The position numbers and the translations under genes were made by a program. From NCBI GenBank assembly GCA_937900985.1, contig CALCGM010000453.1, forward strand, positions 1 through 13,440: a stretch of DNA of 13,440 nucleotides, written 5' to 3'. The stretch is from an uncultured Planctomycetaceae bacterium. Its GTDB lineage: Bacteria > Planctomycetota > Planctomycetia > Pirellulales > UBA1268. Below are positions 1 to 6,405 of the stretch, one piece after another. How positions within the stretch are numbered: the first letter of the stretch is position 1; the number at the start of each line of letters is the position of its first letter. The notes under the pieces were generated by a model. That model was not told the origin of the DNA. It did not search any database and worked only from the letters and a program-made list of their open reading frames with translations.

Positions 1-2302
1 CGATGCCCGAGTAGAGGGCTGCCTCCTCGTAGCTCCGCTTCATTTCCAGCGACGCTTCGTAGGCCTGCAGTGGATGGCCGGTGACCCGCGGGTCGATGCT
101 GCGGACGTCGGAGACAAACTTCTTCAGCGACTCGAAGTCCCAGATGTCGCCGCGGCCGTAGATCTTCAGCAGCTGCTTGCCGCTGGAGCCGACGAAGCGA
201 TCGACGAGGCTCGCGGGGAGGTCTTCCAGCTGCGGGGGCTCCGGGTTGGAGACCGCCTGGAGGGCGTGCATGCGGGAGAGGAGGTCGCCGGCGGTGGCCT
301 GCTGAAAACCGGCGAGCACCTGGCTGCAGACCTCCGGCGGCATCCGGCGGAGGATGTCTCGCGACTGCTCGAGATGCCAGGCGGTGCGGAGGCCGCCGGG
401 GCGTTTGGCTGCCTCGGCCTGGGCCCAGGCGAGGGTCTCGCCGAGGCTGTCGATGCGGTCGACAGGAATCTGGGGAGGACGCTCCGGCAGGCTGGCGAGG
501 CGGGTGCGGATCTGCTCGATCGCCGGCCGCTTGAGATCCTCATCCGCTGGCAGCAGGGAGGCGATCTGATCAACCCGTTCCACCGTGGGCAGGGCCTCAA
601 ACCGCTCCTTCATCACCAGCAGCTCTTCCCGCGAGTCGGCAATCGAGAGGGCATACCACACGCTCTGGTCGCATTCGGTGAGCAGCTTCTTTTCCAGCTC
701 AACGCTCTCCAGCCCCTCAGGCTGCATGTTGAGCAGGTTGTGGTCGTAGGCCAGGTCGTGCATGCCCGAACCTGTCAGCAGGATCACCGCCAGGGAGGCG
801 AGCACGGCAAAGCGGGGATACCGCATCACCGGCCGCAGCCAGCGGTGCACGGGAACGGGCTCGGGCACCGAGTTGAAGAAGCCGCTGCGATCGACGGCGG
901 CGATGGTGGCTGGCAACACCAGCAGCTCTGCCGCAGCGCACAGCAGGATGCCGCCGCCGGCGATCATGCCCAGCTCGGAAACCCCTACGAAGCTCGTGAG
1001 GGCTGCTGAGAAGAAGGCGATCGAGGTGGTGATGGCTCCGGTGAGGATGCTGGGGCCCACGGTGCCGCTGGCCCCGAGGAGGGCGGCCTCGCAGTCGTGG
1101 CCCTCGCGGCGGAGGGCGAGATAGCGTCCGACGTAGTAGGTGCCGTAGTCGATGCCCACGCCGATCATCGTGACGGCGAAGGTGACACTGAGGATGTTGA
1201 GATGCCCCACGGAGATCGTGGCCCAGGCGAAGGCCCAGGCCATACCGATCACGAGCACGCCGTTGGCGAGCAGGGCATGCCGCACACCGCCGAAGCCCGC
1301 CACGATGACGACCGCCACGGCAGCCAGCGAGAGCATGCTCGCCTGAACCATCGAGTTCTGGCTCGATCGCATCTCGTCGTCTTCCATCACGGGCAGGCCC
1401 GTGAGGCCGATCTCAACGTCGGGATGCCGGGCCGACACGAGGTCGATCAGCCGCCGCAGCTCATCGGTCGCTTCGGAGGCGCCAGCAAAGCCATCGTCAG
1501 ACTTGGCGATCCGCACCAGGGCGAAGCCGAGCGTGCCGTCTTTGGCGAGCAGATACTGGCTGGAGAGTTCTGAGAGGGTTTCCAGCGATCCGGGCATGCC
1601 GGGCCAGGGAGACGAGCGTGGCATCTCGCTGGGCATGCTGCCGGATGAGGCGACCGAGAGGCTTGTCAGCAGGCCTTCGGTGTAGCGTTCGAGAGCCTCC
1701 ATCGGCGGCTCACCCTCACCGCCGCGGTGGCCCGCCACCACACGGCTGGCGAGCCCACCCACCATCGAGCCGACTCGCAGCTGCGACCAGCCCCCGGCAA
1801 GAACAGGCGCACTCTCGGCGAGAAACCCATTGATCGACTCGAGGTCTTCGACCTGCAGGTAGTGCAGGCCTTTGGAGCGGATCTGTGAGAGGTCGACCTC
1901 ATGCAGCACCGAGTGAAAGAGCGACCCCTCCTGGGAGAGCTCCTCGGAGACCTCGCCGAGCACATCGACAACCATGGCCCGCGACGGGCCTTCGACCACG
2001 ATCACCGCATCGTCGTCTTCGCCAAACTCGGCGAGATAATCGATCCACAGCCGGTTGTATTCACTCTCCGGATCGAGGAGATCAACGCGGCTCACCTTGT
2101 AGCCGAGATGCTGCTGCGTCAGCAGGCCGGCCGCCCCGGCGGCAATCACGGCAATCGTGATCACCGCTGCTGGCGCCTTCAGGCAGAGCCGCGTCCAGGC
2201 GACAAGCAGACGGGCGATGCGGCCCTCACAGGCCATCGGGCGGTCGCCGCCACCGCTGCCAGAATCCATGCCATCCTGCGGCATCTCCGCGTTGTGCCTC
2301 AT
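1..2302 (-). CDS. RND/MMPL-family transporter (HpnN-like), 3' end cut by window edge
   Basis: This reading frame stays open on the minus strand from 2302 to the left edge, giving about 767 residues without a stop. Residues 1–43 are a cytoplasmic tail, the first membrane helix is about 44–61, and a large non-cytoplasmic domain follows. A block of hydrophobic helices starts near residue 320 and contains the signature IGVGIDYGTYYVGRYL, with its Asp-Tyr-Gly at 385–387; this is typical of the RND superfamily and matches the MMPL/HpnN branch. A second half begins near 490 with another helix and then YDHNLLNMQ, ending ESVELEKKLL, as in HpnN-like proteins. Known members export lipids such as hopanoids by proton motive force; the substrate here is unknown. 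The start is ATG at 2302. GTG at 2317 is also in frame, with a stop just upstream. No clear ribosome binding site is seen. It is divergent from the gene at 2572. Confidence 0.92.
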   Translation of the reverse strand, partial: MRHNAEMPQDGMDSGSGGGDRPMACEGRIARLLVAWTRLCLKAPAAVITIAVIAAGAAGLLTQQHLGYKVSRVDLLDPESEYNRLWIDYLAEFGEDDDAVIVVEGPSRAMVVDVLGEVSEELSQEGSLFHSVLHEVDLSQIRSKGLHYLQVEDLESINGFLAESAPVLAGGWSQLRVGSMVGGLASRVVAGHRGGEGEPPMEALERYTEGLLTSLSVASSGSMPSEMPRSSPWPGMPGSLETLSELSSQYLLAKDGTLGFALVRIAKSDDGFAGASEATDELRRLIDLVSARHPDVEIGLTGLPVMEDDEMRSSQNSMVQASMLSLAAVAVVIVAGFGGVRHALLANGVLVIGMAWAFAWATISVGHLNILSVTFAVTMIGVGIDYGTYYVGRYLALRREGHDCEAALLGASGTVGPSILTGAITTSIAFFSAALTSFVGVSELGMIAGGGILLCAAAELLVLPATIAAVDRSGFFNSVPEPVPVHRWLRPVMRYPRFAVLASLAVILLTGSGMHDLAYDHNLLNMQPEGLESVELEKKLLTECDQSVWYALSIADSREELLVMKERFEALPTVERVDQIASLLPADEDLKRPAIEQIRTRLASLPERPPQIPVDRIDSLGETLAWAQAEAAKRPGGLRTAWHLEQSRDILRRMPPEVCSQVLAGFQQATAGDLLSRMHALQAVSNPEPPQLEDLPASLVDRFVGSSGKQLLKIYGRGDIWDFESLKKFVSDVRSIDPRVTGHPLQAYEASLEMKRSYEEAALYSGI

Positions 2303-2532
2303 GGGAAATCGTCGCACAGGTGTTCAGGATGCTCAGCGGGAGGGGTGTGCAGGGTGTCGAGGCGGGATCGTAGGCAAGGCCACCGGTTGCTCCAACCCCG
2401 CCCTGCGGCAGATCCGCGGCTGCTCTTCAAGCTGGGCAAGCAGCAGCGAGCTGGCGGTTTGGGCGAAGGCAGGCGACTTTGCCGCGCCGCGCCGCCAAAG
2501 TGATTCGGCTGTTCCACCTGTGACGAAAACAT

Positions 2533-2547
2533 CAATCGAAACGATTG
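2533..2547. promoter_or_regulatory. Perfect palindrome, possible operator
   Basis: CAATCG-AAA-CGATTG is a perfect inverted repeat with 6-bp arms and a 3-bp centre. It lies 24 bp before the ATG at 2572, in the 270-bp gap between divergent genes. A heptamer TGTGACG occurs on both sides of it (2519–2525 and 2546–2552). The AT-rich centre and position fit a regulator binding site, but no regulator is encoded nearby, so the function is inference. The rest of the gap (2303–2532) shows nothing I can name. Confidence 0.35.
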
Positions 2548-2571
2548 TGACGTTCGCGAAGGGGGGCCTGA

Positions 2572-3579
2572 ATGCGACGTTGTCCAGGGGGGGGCTGCCG
2601 GCGTGCCGGGAGCCCGACATGCACGGTCCGCGCGGTGAGTCACCGCCGAGGCCGCATCAGACACACCGGATGGCTGGCAGCCACGCTGCTGGCTGTGGGG
2701 CTTGGCAGCTGCCTGCCGGCAGGATCCTTGCGTGCGGCCGAACGGCCGGACCCAGAGATCCGCACGGTCGAGACAGGCAGCTCGAGCCGGGCGGCGCGGC
2801 AGGATGCCCTGACAGCGCTCTCCAAGGTGATGCTCCCGCGGGAGCAGGCGAAGCTCGTGCGGGAGTGCGTGGGATCGACCACGCTCTACCGGCGGCTGCC
2901 CACCAAGGAGTTTGCGTGCCACCCAGACATGCTGGTGTTCGCGCTTGAGCATCCCGAAGGGGTTGTCGATATCTGGCGGGTGCTCGACATCAGTCGGCTC
3001 ACGCTCGACCCAGCCGGCCCGGATCAGTGGCGGCTGGCCGACGGCTACGGCACGGTGGGCACGATGCGAACGCTGCACCGCAGCGGCGATGCGACCCAGG
3101 GCATGCTCGTGCTCCACGGGCAGGGCGGCTATGCGGGGCCGTTCGCGCCCAAGCCGCTGTCTGGCCGTTGCGTTGTGCTGCTCCGCTACCACTACGACGG
3201 TTCGCCCGGGCAGCCCGGCCATCGGGTCTGCCTGAAGACCGATGCGTTTCTTGATGTCGATGGCCTCGGCTTCGAGATCGTGACCCGCACCCTGCAGCCG
3301 CTGATCGTCAGCACCGCTGGCTGGAACGTGCACGAGATCTGCCTGTTTATGGGACACCTCTCGCGGACGGCCGCCGAGAACCCGCTGGGCGTGGAACGGC
3401 TTTCCCAGCGGCTCACCCAGATCGCTCCCGAACACCGCCGGCAGCTGGCGATGGCTGCTCACCGGGCCGCCGGCGACGGGGGAGCCCTGGCAGGAGAAGC
3501 GGAGATCGCCGGCCGCCTGGCCAGCCGCTGGATGAGCAACGAACTGCCGACCGAGCGAGCGGTCCCGTCGACGCCGTGA
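2572..3579 (+). CDS. Exported protein of unknown function (planctomycete-type)
   Basis: I do not recognise a named family. From ATG 2572 the product is 335 residues. An arginine-rich start is followed by a hydrophobic stretch near 33–50 and then SLRAAE, which reads as a signal peptide. LGSC within the stretch (Cys47) is a weak lipobox candidate. GTG at 2635 (residue 22) would give a more standard 12-residue n-region and is a real alternative start; GAAGGGGGG before 2572 favours the longer form. The mature part is soluble, about 280 residues, and has conserved-looking blocks such as ECVGSTTLYRRLPTKEFAC and EICLFMGHLSRTAAENPLG. It reads like a secreted or periplasmic globular protein. An overlapping antisense frame (2299–3462) has no domain or signal sequence and is taken as a shadow. 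It is convergent with the SH3-domain gene. Confidence 0.8.
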   Translation: MRRCPGGGCRRAGSPTCTVRAVSHRRGRIRHTGWLAATLLAVGLGSCLPAGSLRAAERPDPEIRTVETGSSSRAARQDALTALSKVMLPREQAKLVRECVGSTTLYRRLPTKEFACHPDMLVFALEHPEGVVDIWRVLDISRLTLDPAGPDQWRLADGYGTVGTMRTLHRSGDATQGMLVLHGQGGYAGPFAPKPLSGRCVVLLRYHYDGSPGQPGHRVCLKTDAFLDVDGLGFEIVTRTLQPLIVSTAGWNVHEICLFMGHLSRTAAENPLGVERLSQRLTQIAPEHRRQLAMAAHRAAGDGGALAGEAEIAGRLASRWMSNELPTERAVPSTP

Positions 3580-3593
3580 GGCCCAGATGGGCC
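3580..3593. terminator. Short hairpin between convergent genes
   Basis: GGCCCA-GA-TGGGCC is a perfect 6-bp inverted repeat filling the 15-bp gap between the stop codons of the two convergent genes. Its position would suit a shared bidirectional terminator. The loop is very short and there is no T-run on either strand, so this is a weak call. Confidence 0.25.
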
Positions 3594-3594
3594 G

Positions 3595-5118
3595 CTACCG
3601 TCGCTGGGTGTCGGTGCTTGAGGGGGGGGCGGCGGCCAGCCGCAGCCTCGCTTCGGTGGCCACGAGGTAGGGCTTGCGATACTCCGGCATGTAGCCCCGG
3701 GCGCCGCGGATGGCCACCTCCTGGCCGACAAGCGGAGCAAGGTTGAGCGAGTCGGCCGGCGAGACAAACACCAGCACCCGGTTGCTCGCATCGACGAGGG
3801 CCCAGCGGGGGGCGTCGGGGCGTCGAGAGACGACCGTTGCCAGCCGGCCGGTGGTTTCCACCGCGTCGGGAGGGGTCCAGGTGGGCTGACCGTTGGCAGG
3901 AGCGCCGCCCGGCAACACACCGGGCCGCACCGGACGGCTGCCCAGTGCTGAGAGGCTCGACCAGAGGCTGCCCAGTCGCAGCTGGTTTTCGGCCGAGGCG
4001 GCGTCTTCATCGAGGGCCGCCCGGCGGGCCTGAATCGACTCAAAGCGGGCGAGCCTGGCATCGAGGGCATCCGCCCGAAGTCGTTCTTGATGGGTCGTGG
4101 CCCGGGCACTGGCGAGGTTGAGCCGTTCACGAAGCGGGGTGAGATTCCACTGATCCTCCGGGGCGGCGACGGCCAGGGAGAGTTCGAGATCGATGTCGTC
4201 AAGCTCATCGCCAGATGCGGCCATCGCGCCGGCCTCGACCGATCCGGCCACCGGCCGATTCCAGGGTTCAAACACACTTGAGCCCTGTGGCATCCAGCGG
4301 CTGTACCAGGGAGGGTCGTCGCTCACGTCACGAGCCGGTGCTTCGGGAATCGGTGAGGCCTGCGGAGGATCGAGCTCTCGCGGCGGCCCGGGCAGCGATT
4401 CCAGTTCGCCCGACACCAGCGCGATGTCGCTTCGCTCCCGTGGAGCCGCAGGTGGTTCGACGCCCGGTGGCAGCGCGAGGTCAGCCGCCCACACCCAGCG
4501 AAACTCTCCACTGGGTGGATCAATCCGCATCCAGGTTCCCGGATAGCGGCCTCGCTCCGCGGTCACGGCGTCGATCACCGAAACCCGTTCGCCGGCCTCC
4601 AGCCGCACCTGGGCGGCATGCCGGCAGGGATTGAGCTGCGAGCCGATCCGCGAGACGACGCCATCATTGAGAATCACCCCCACACGCCGCGTGTCGCTCG
4701 CAGCAGCGGGATCGGCCGCCTCGTCGAGCAGCTGGAGGTCGTCCGCCCGAATCCAGCTGAAGCTGCCTGCAACCGGCCGCACGGCGGCGTATCCCGAGGC
4801 ATCGAAGTCCCAGACCTCGACCACATCGCCACGAGTGAGCCGGCCGGTGGGATAGAAGTCGTTGCTGGGGCCAGCCCGAAGATACGTCTCGCCGGCAGCC
4901 ACATGCACCCGCGCTGGCAGTGCTGCGGCTGCGGGCGGCTCGCCGTCGTCGGCAACGCCGCGTGCCGGCGCACCAGCAAGCACCGCAAGCATCACCGCGA
5001 TGACCCTCAGACCGGCATTCGCGGTCAGCGTGGTTGGCGCGGCAAGCCGCAGGCGGCTGCATCCTGCCGCACTCCGAGTCGCCCGACCACCAGGCCACCT
5101 GCCGTCAAACTGCCGCAT
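3595..5118 (-). CDS. Exported protein with two bacterial SH3-like domains
   Basis: The product is 507 residues from ATG 5118, which has GAAGGA on the minus strand 9 nt upstream; the frame stays open further upstream to 5337 but runs into repeat-like sequence. An N-terminal hydrophobic segment (about 35–52, ending GAPARGVADD) is a signal peptide. Two SH3-like domains follow at about 71–131 and 146–215. The first contains GETYLRAGPSNDFYPTGRL, and each ends in a tryptophan motif (SFSWIRADDLQ, FRWVWAADL). A proline-rich, acidic linker leads to a probable helical or coiled region near 320–395, rich in Ala, Arg and Glu. A β-rich C-terminal domain (about 435–500), with LVGQEVAIRGARGYM, resembles an OB-like fold. 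Bacterial SH3 domains often bind cell-wall peptides or other proteins, so a cell-envelope role is inferred. No catalytic domain is seen. Confidence 0.85.
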   Translation of the reverse strand: MRQFDGRWPGGRATRSAAGCSRLRLAAPTTLTANAGLRVIAVMLAVLAGAPARGVADDGEPPAAAALPARVHVAAGETYLRAGPSNDFYPTGRLTRGDVVEVWDFDASGYAAVRPVAGSFSWIRADDLQLLDEAADPAAASDTRRVGVILNDGVVSRIGSQLNPCRHAAQVRLEAGERVSVIDAVTAERGRYPGTWMRIDPPSGEFRWVWAADLALPPGVEPPAAPRERSDIALVSGELESLPGPPRELDPPQASPIPEAPARDVSDDPPWYSRWMPQGSSVFEPWNRPVAGSVEAGAMAASGDELDDIDLELSLAVAAPEDQWNLTPLRERLNLASARATTHQERLRADALDARLARFESIQARRAALDEDAASAENQLRLGSLWSSLSALGSRPVRPGVLPGGAPANGQPTWTPPDAVETTGRLATVVSRRPDAPRWALVDASNRVLVFVSPADSLNLAPLVGQEVAIRGARGYMPEYRKPYLVATEARLRLAAAPPSSTDTQRR

Positions 5119-5127
5119 GAACCTGCG

Positions 5128-5133
5128 TCCTTC
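5128..5133 (-). promoter_or_regulatory. Ribosome binding site of the SH3-domain gene
   Basis: The minus strand reads GAAGGA with 9 nt before ATG 5118. This supports 5118 over the more upstream starts that the open frame would allow. Confidence 0.5.
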
Positions 5134-5236
5134 GCATCCGTGCGAGATCAAAAAGCCAGCGTGCAGACGAGGCTTGGGCGTCCTCGTCCACACGCCAGCA
5201 CACAGCGGAGTTGACCGCCGCACCTCTGCTTGTAGA

Positions 5237-5275
5237 CCAGGGCCCGCTCCGCCCTCAAGGCGGTTCGTCCCCGGA
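5237..5275. repeat. GC-rich imperfect hairpin
   Basis: CCGCC-CTCAA-GGCGG (5249–5263) is a perfect 5-bp stem. Flanking sequence (CCAGGG to the left, TCCCCGG to the right) extends it imperfectly. It resembles a REP-type intergenic hairpin and lies upstream of the SH3-domain gene. No second copy is in the window. Confidence 0.35.
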
Positions 5276-5311
5276 TTCCCCCACCTCCGCCCTCCACGTC
5301 CGAGCGTCCTT

Positions 5312-5335
5312 CGCAGCCTGCGCAGCCTGCGCAGC
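5312..5335. repeat. 9-bp tandem repeat
   Basis: CGCAGCCTG is repeated directly twice (5312–5320 and 5321–5329), followed by a partial third copy (CGCAGC). It is a short, simple direct repeat with no assigned role. Confidence 0.6.
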
Positions 5336-5394
5336 ACACCTCCAAGACAGGCAAGCAGGTCAAACGAGGCAAACCCACCACAGCCGCCGCCGCC

Positions 5395-5425
5395 GTGCTA
5401 GCACACCCACTGCTAGCACTTTTTT
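5395..5425 (+). terminator. Orphan rho-independent terminator-like hairpin
   Basis: GTGCTAGCA (5395–5403) pairs perfectly with TGCTAGCAC (5411–5419) across a 7-nt loop, and six T's follow (5420–5425). This is the textbook layout for a plus-strand intrinsic terminator. No plus-strand gene ends nearby: the nearest upstream plus-strand stop is at 3579, and the gene between is on the opposite strand. It may end an unannotated small or antisense RNA. The self-complementary decamer GTGCTAGCAC occurs once exactly and once with one mismatch, so a protein-binding site is the alternative. Confidence 0.5.
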
Positions 5426-5470
5426 CGAGCCCACTCCCTCCCCGGCCGCTGGCCGCCAAACCTCGGGGAA

Positions 5471-5543
5471 CGGGACGGGTCCTCGGGCCGCGACGCGGCC
5501 TCGGCACAGCCGAGGTGCCTCCGGCACCCGAAGACCCGTCCCG
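5471..5543. repeat. Cloverleaf-like palindromic repeat (REP-like element)
   Basis: An outer stem of 17 bp with one mismatch is formed by CGGGACGGGTCCTCGGG (5471–5487) and CCCGAAGACCCGTCCCG (5527–5543). Between the arms lie three adjoining hairpins that almost fill the space: GGCCGC-GAC-GCGGCC (5486–5500), CCTCGGC-ACA-GCCGAGG (5499–5515) and GGTGCC-TCC-GGCACC (5514–5528). Neighbouring hairpins share one or two bases, so a four-way-junction fold is possible with small adjustments. The left arm recurs in the array at 13338–13440, and the sequence through the right arm (to 5551) recurs there in reverse complement. The minus strand would carry it 3' of the nfeD–floA operon. Confidence 0.75.
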
Positions 5544-5567
5544 CTTGCGGGCTCCCCCTGCCGCAGA

Positions 5568-5584
5568 CCGACGCGCAGCGTCGG
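5568..5584. repeat. Short perfect hairpin
   Basis: CCGACG-CGCAG-CGTCGG has a perfect 6-bp stem with a 5-nt loop. It sits between the cloverleaf-like repeat and the long inverted repeat and is probably part of the same repeat mosaic. Confidence 0.5.
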
Positions 5585-5610
5585 ACAGGCCGTCCTCAAC
5601 CATCCAGCGA

Positions 5611-5774
5611 GGGGTGAGCCCGGGGCTGCCCCTCCGGCCTCCATGCGCAAGCGACGCCCGGAGGGCCAAAGCGCAGCGGATGTCCGGAGGGCCAAAGCGC
5701 AGCGGATGTCCGAGCGAGCGAGGGCCTGGAGGGCCCGCAGTGAGCGTCCGGAGGGGCAGCCCCGGGCTCACCCC
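5611..5774. repeat. 27-bp perfect inverted repeat enclosing tandem repeats
   Basis: Positions 5611–5637 and 5748–5774 are perfect reverse complements over 27 bp; the left arm begins GGGGTGAGCCCGGGG. The 110-bp interior contains a 26-bp tandem duplication and repeated CCGGAGGG words. The right arm ends 10 bp past the stop codon of the 5785–6378 gene on the minus strand, so it would form a strong stem-loop in the 3' part of the floA operon transcript. No T-run follows, so its role could be mRNA stability, termination or that of an inert repeat. Confidence 0.8.
5658..5709. repeat. Two tandem 26-bp units
   Basis: Two identical 26-bp units (5658–5683 and 5684–5709) begin CCGGAGGGCC and end GCGGATGT. 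They lie inside the long inverted repeat. A third, degenerate start (CCGAGCG) follows at 5710. Confidence 0.8.
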
Positions 5775-5784
5775 GAGCGGCCCA

Positions 5785-6378
5785 CTACCAGCGTCCCACC
5801 GGCCGATCGAGCACCTCCCGCACCACAATCGCCTGCCGTAGCGAACGGGGATCCGCCAGCAGCGCGGCGATCGTTCCCGCGACAGCCACCGACGCCGCGG
5901 CCGGACGCGACTCCCGTTCTTTGCTCGCATCGGGCATCAGCGAGGAGGTGAGGTGCGGCATCTCGGCGATCGGTGTTCCACCCACCTCGCGTCGCGGGGG
6001 AACAGCCGGCTTCGGCTGCTGCCGCTGCGGGGGCTTTCGCACCGGCCGGGGCTTGGGAGGCATCGGCGGGGCGGCCCGTTCGATGGTGATCGGCTCGGTG
6101 GGGCGGCCCTTGAGAAACTGCTCGATCTGCTGGCGGAGATCGGCATCGAGACCGGCGGCCGCTGGCTCGGCTTGCCGAGGCGGCAGGCCCGCTCGTGGCC
6201 CAGCGGCGGCTGGCCTGACGGCAGGCCGGGGCTGGGGAGCGGGAGCACCCGGCTTCCCACCTTGGAGCTTCCGCACCACAGCAGCGATCTGGGAGACGAT
6301 CCAGATGAAGACGAAAATGATCGGCAGCAGCGCTTCGAGCCAGTCGAGGCCGGCGGCGAAGAGGGGCATGGCTGGCAT
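5785..6378 (-). CDS. Small single-pass membrane protein downstream of floA
   Basis: The product is 197 residues. One membrane helix at about 14–34 (WLEALLPIIFVFIWIVSQ) is followed by a long Pro/Ala/Arg-rich region (about 40–145) with a short helical insert, DLRQQIEQFLKGRP. It ends in a compact tail, DPRSLRQAIVVREVLDRP (from about 175). ATG 6378 has GGAAGGA 7 nt upstream on the minus strand; ATG at 6369 is a less likely alternative. It starts 27 bp after floA and is almost certainly in the same operon. I recognise the layout, though not a named family, as one found beside planctomycete flotillins. A role as a membrane-anchored partner or adaptor of FloA is inference. No enzymatic motif is seen. 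Confidence 0.82.
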   Translation of the reverse strand: MPAMPLFAAGLDWLEALLPIIFVFIWIVSQIAAVVRKLQGGKPGAPAPQPRPAVRPAAAGPRAGLPPRQAEPAAAGLDADLRQQIEQFLKGRPTEPITIERAAPPMPPKPRPVRKPPQRQQPKPAVPPRREVGGTPIAEMPHLTSSLMPDASKERESRPAAASVAVAGTIAALLADPRSLRQAIVVREVLDRPVGRW

Positions 6379-6385
6379 GGTGTGG

Positions 6386-6392
6386 TCCTTCC
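6386..6392 (-). promoter_or_regulatory. Ribosome binding site of the small membrane protein
   Basis: GGAAGGA on the minus strand lies 7 nt before ATG 6378 in the short gap after floA, supporting that start. Confidence 0.55.
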
Positions 6393-6405
6393 GGCGGGCC
6401 GGCGG

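Larger units (their letters stand above)
5119..5784. other. Gene-free, repeat-rich intergenic region
   Basis: These 666 bp lie between the SH3-domain gene and the last gene of the floA operon, both on the minus strand. I see no credible gene. The open frames crossing it are long only because the sequence is GC-rich, and they translate the repeats (RGPRTRPVP on the minus strand). In order it holds a GC hairpin (5249–5263), 9-bp tandem repeats (5312–5335), a terminator-like hairpin (5395–5425), a small palindrome (5443–5455), a cloverleaf-like repeat (5471–5543), another hairpin (5568–5584) and a long inverted repeat around tandem units (5611–5774). Confidence 0.75.

Noticed and set aside
74..1009. 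Plus-strand open frame of 311 codons
   Set aside because: It is antisense to the RND transporter, whose minus-strand frame has clear helices and the DYG motif. The translation is low-complexity and matches no domain.
2299..3462. Minus-strand open frame of 387 codons
   Set aside because: It lies opposite the exported protein at 2572–3579. It is His/Arg/Pro-rich and has no signal peptide, whereas the plus frame has a good signal peptide and protein-like composition.
5212..5291. tRNA-like stretch with GGTTCG, and ends that pair over 6 bp (GCGGAG with CTCCGC)
   Set aside because: There is no D-loop GG, the T-arm stem does not pair, and no proper 5-bp anticodon stem can be drawn.
5119..5337. Longer N-terminus for the SH3-domain gene, starting at 5337
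   Set aside because: The extra 73 residues are Arg/Gly-rich (LRRLRRLRR), derive from short tandem repeats, and would bury the signal peptide. ATG 5118 has its own ribosome binding site.
5148..5951. Long open frames on both strands through the repeat region
   Set aside because: They translate palindromic repeats and run into the small membrane protein gene in a wrong frame. High GC explains the lack of stops.
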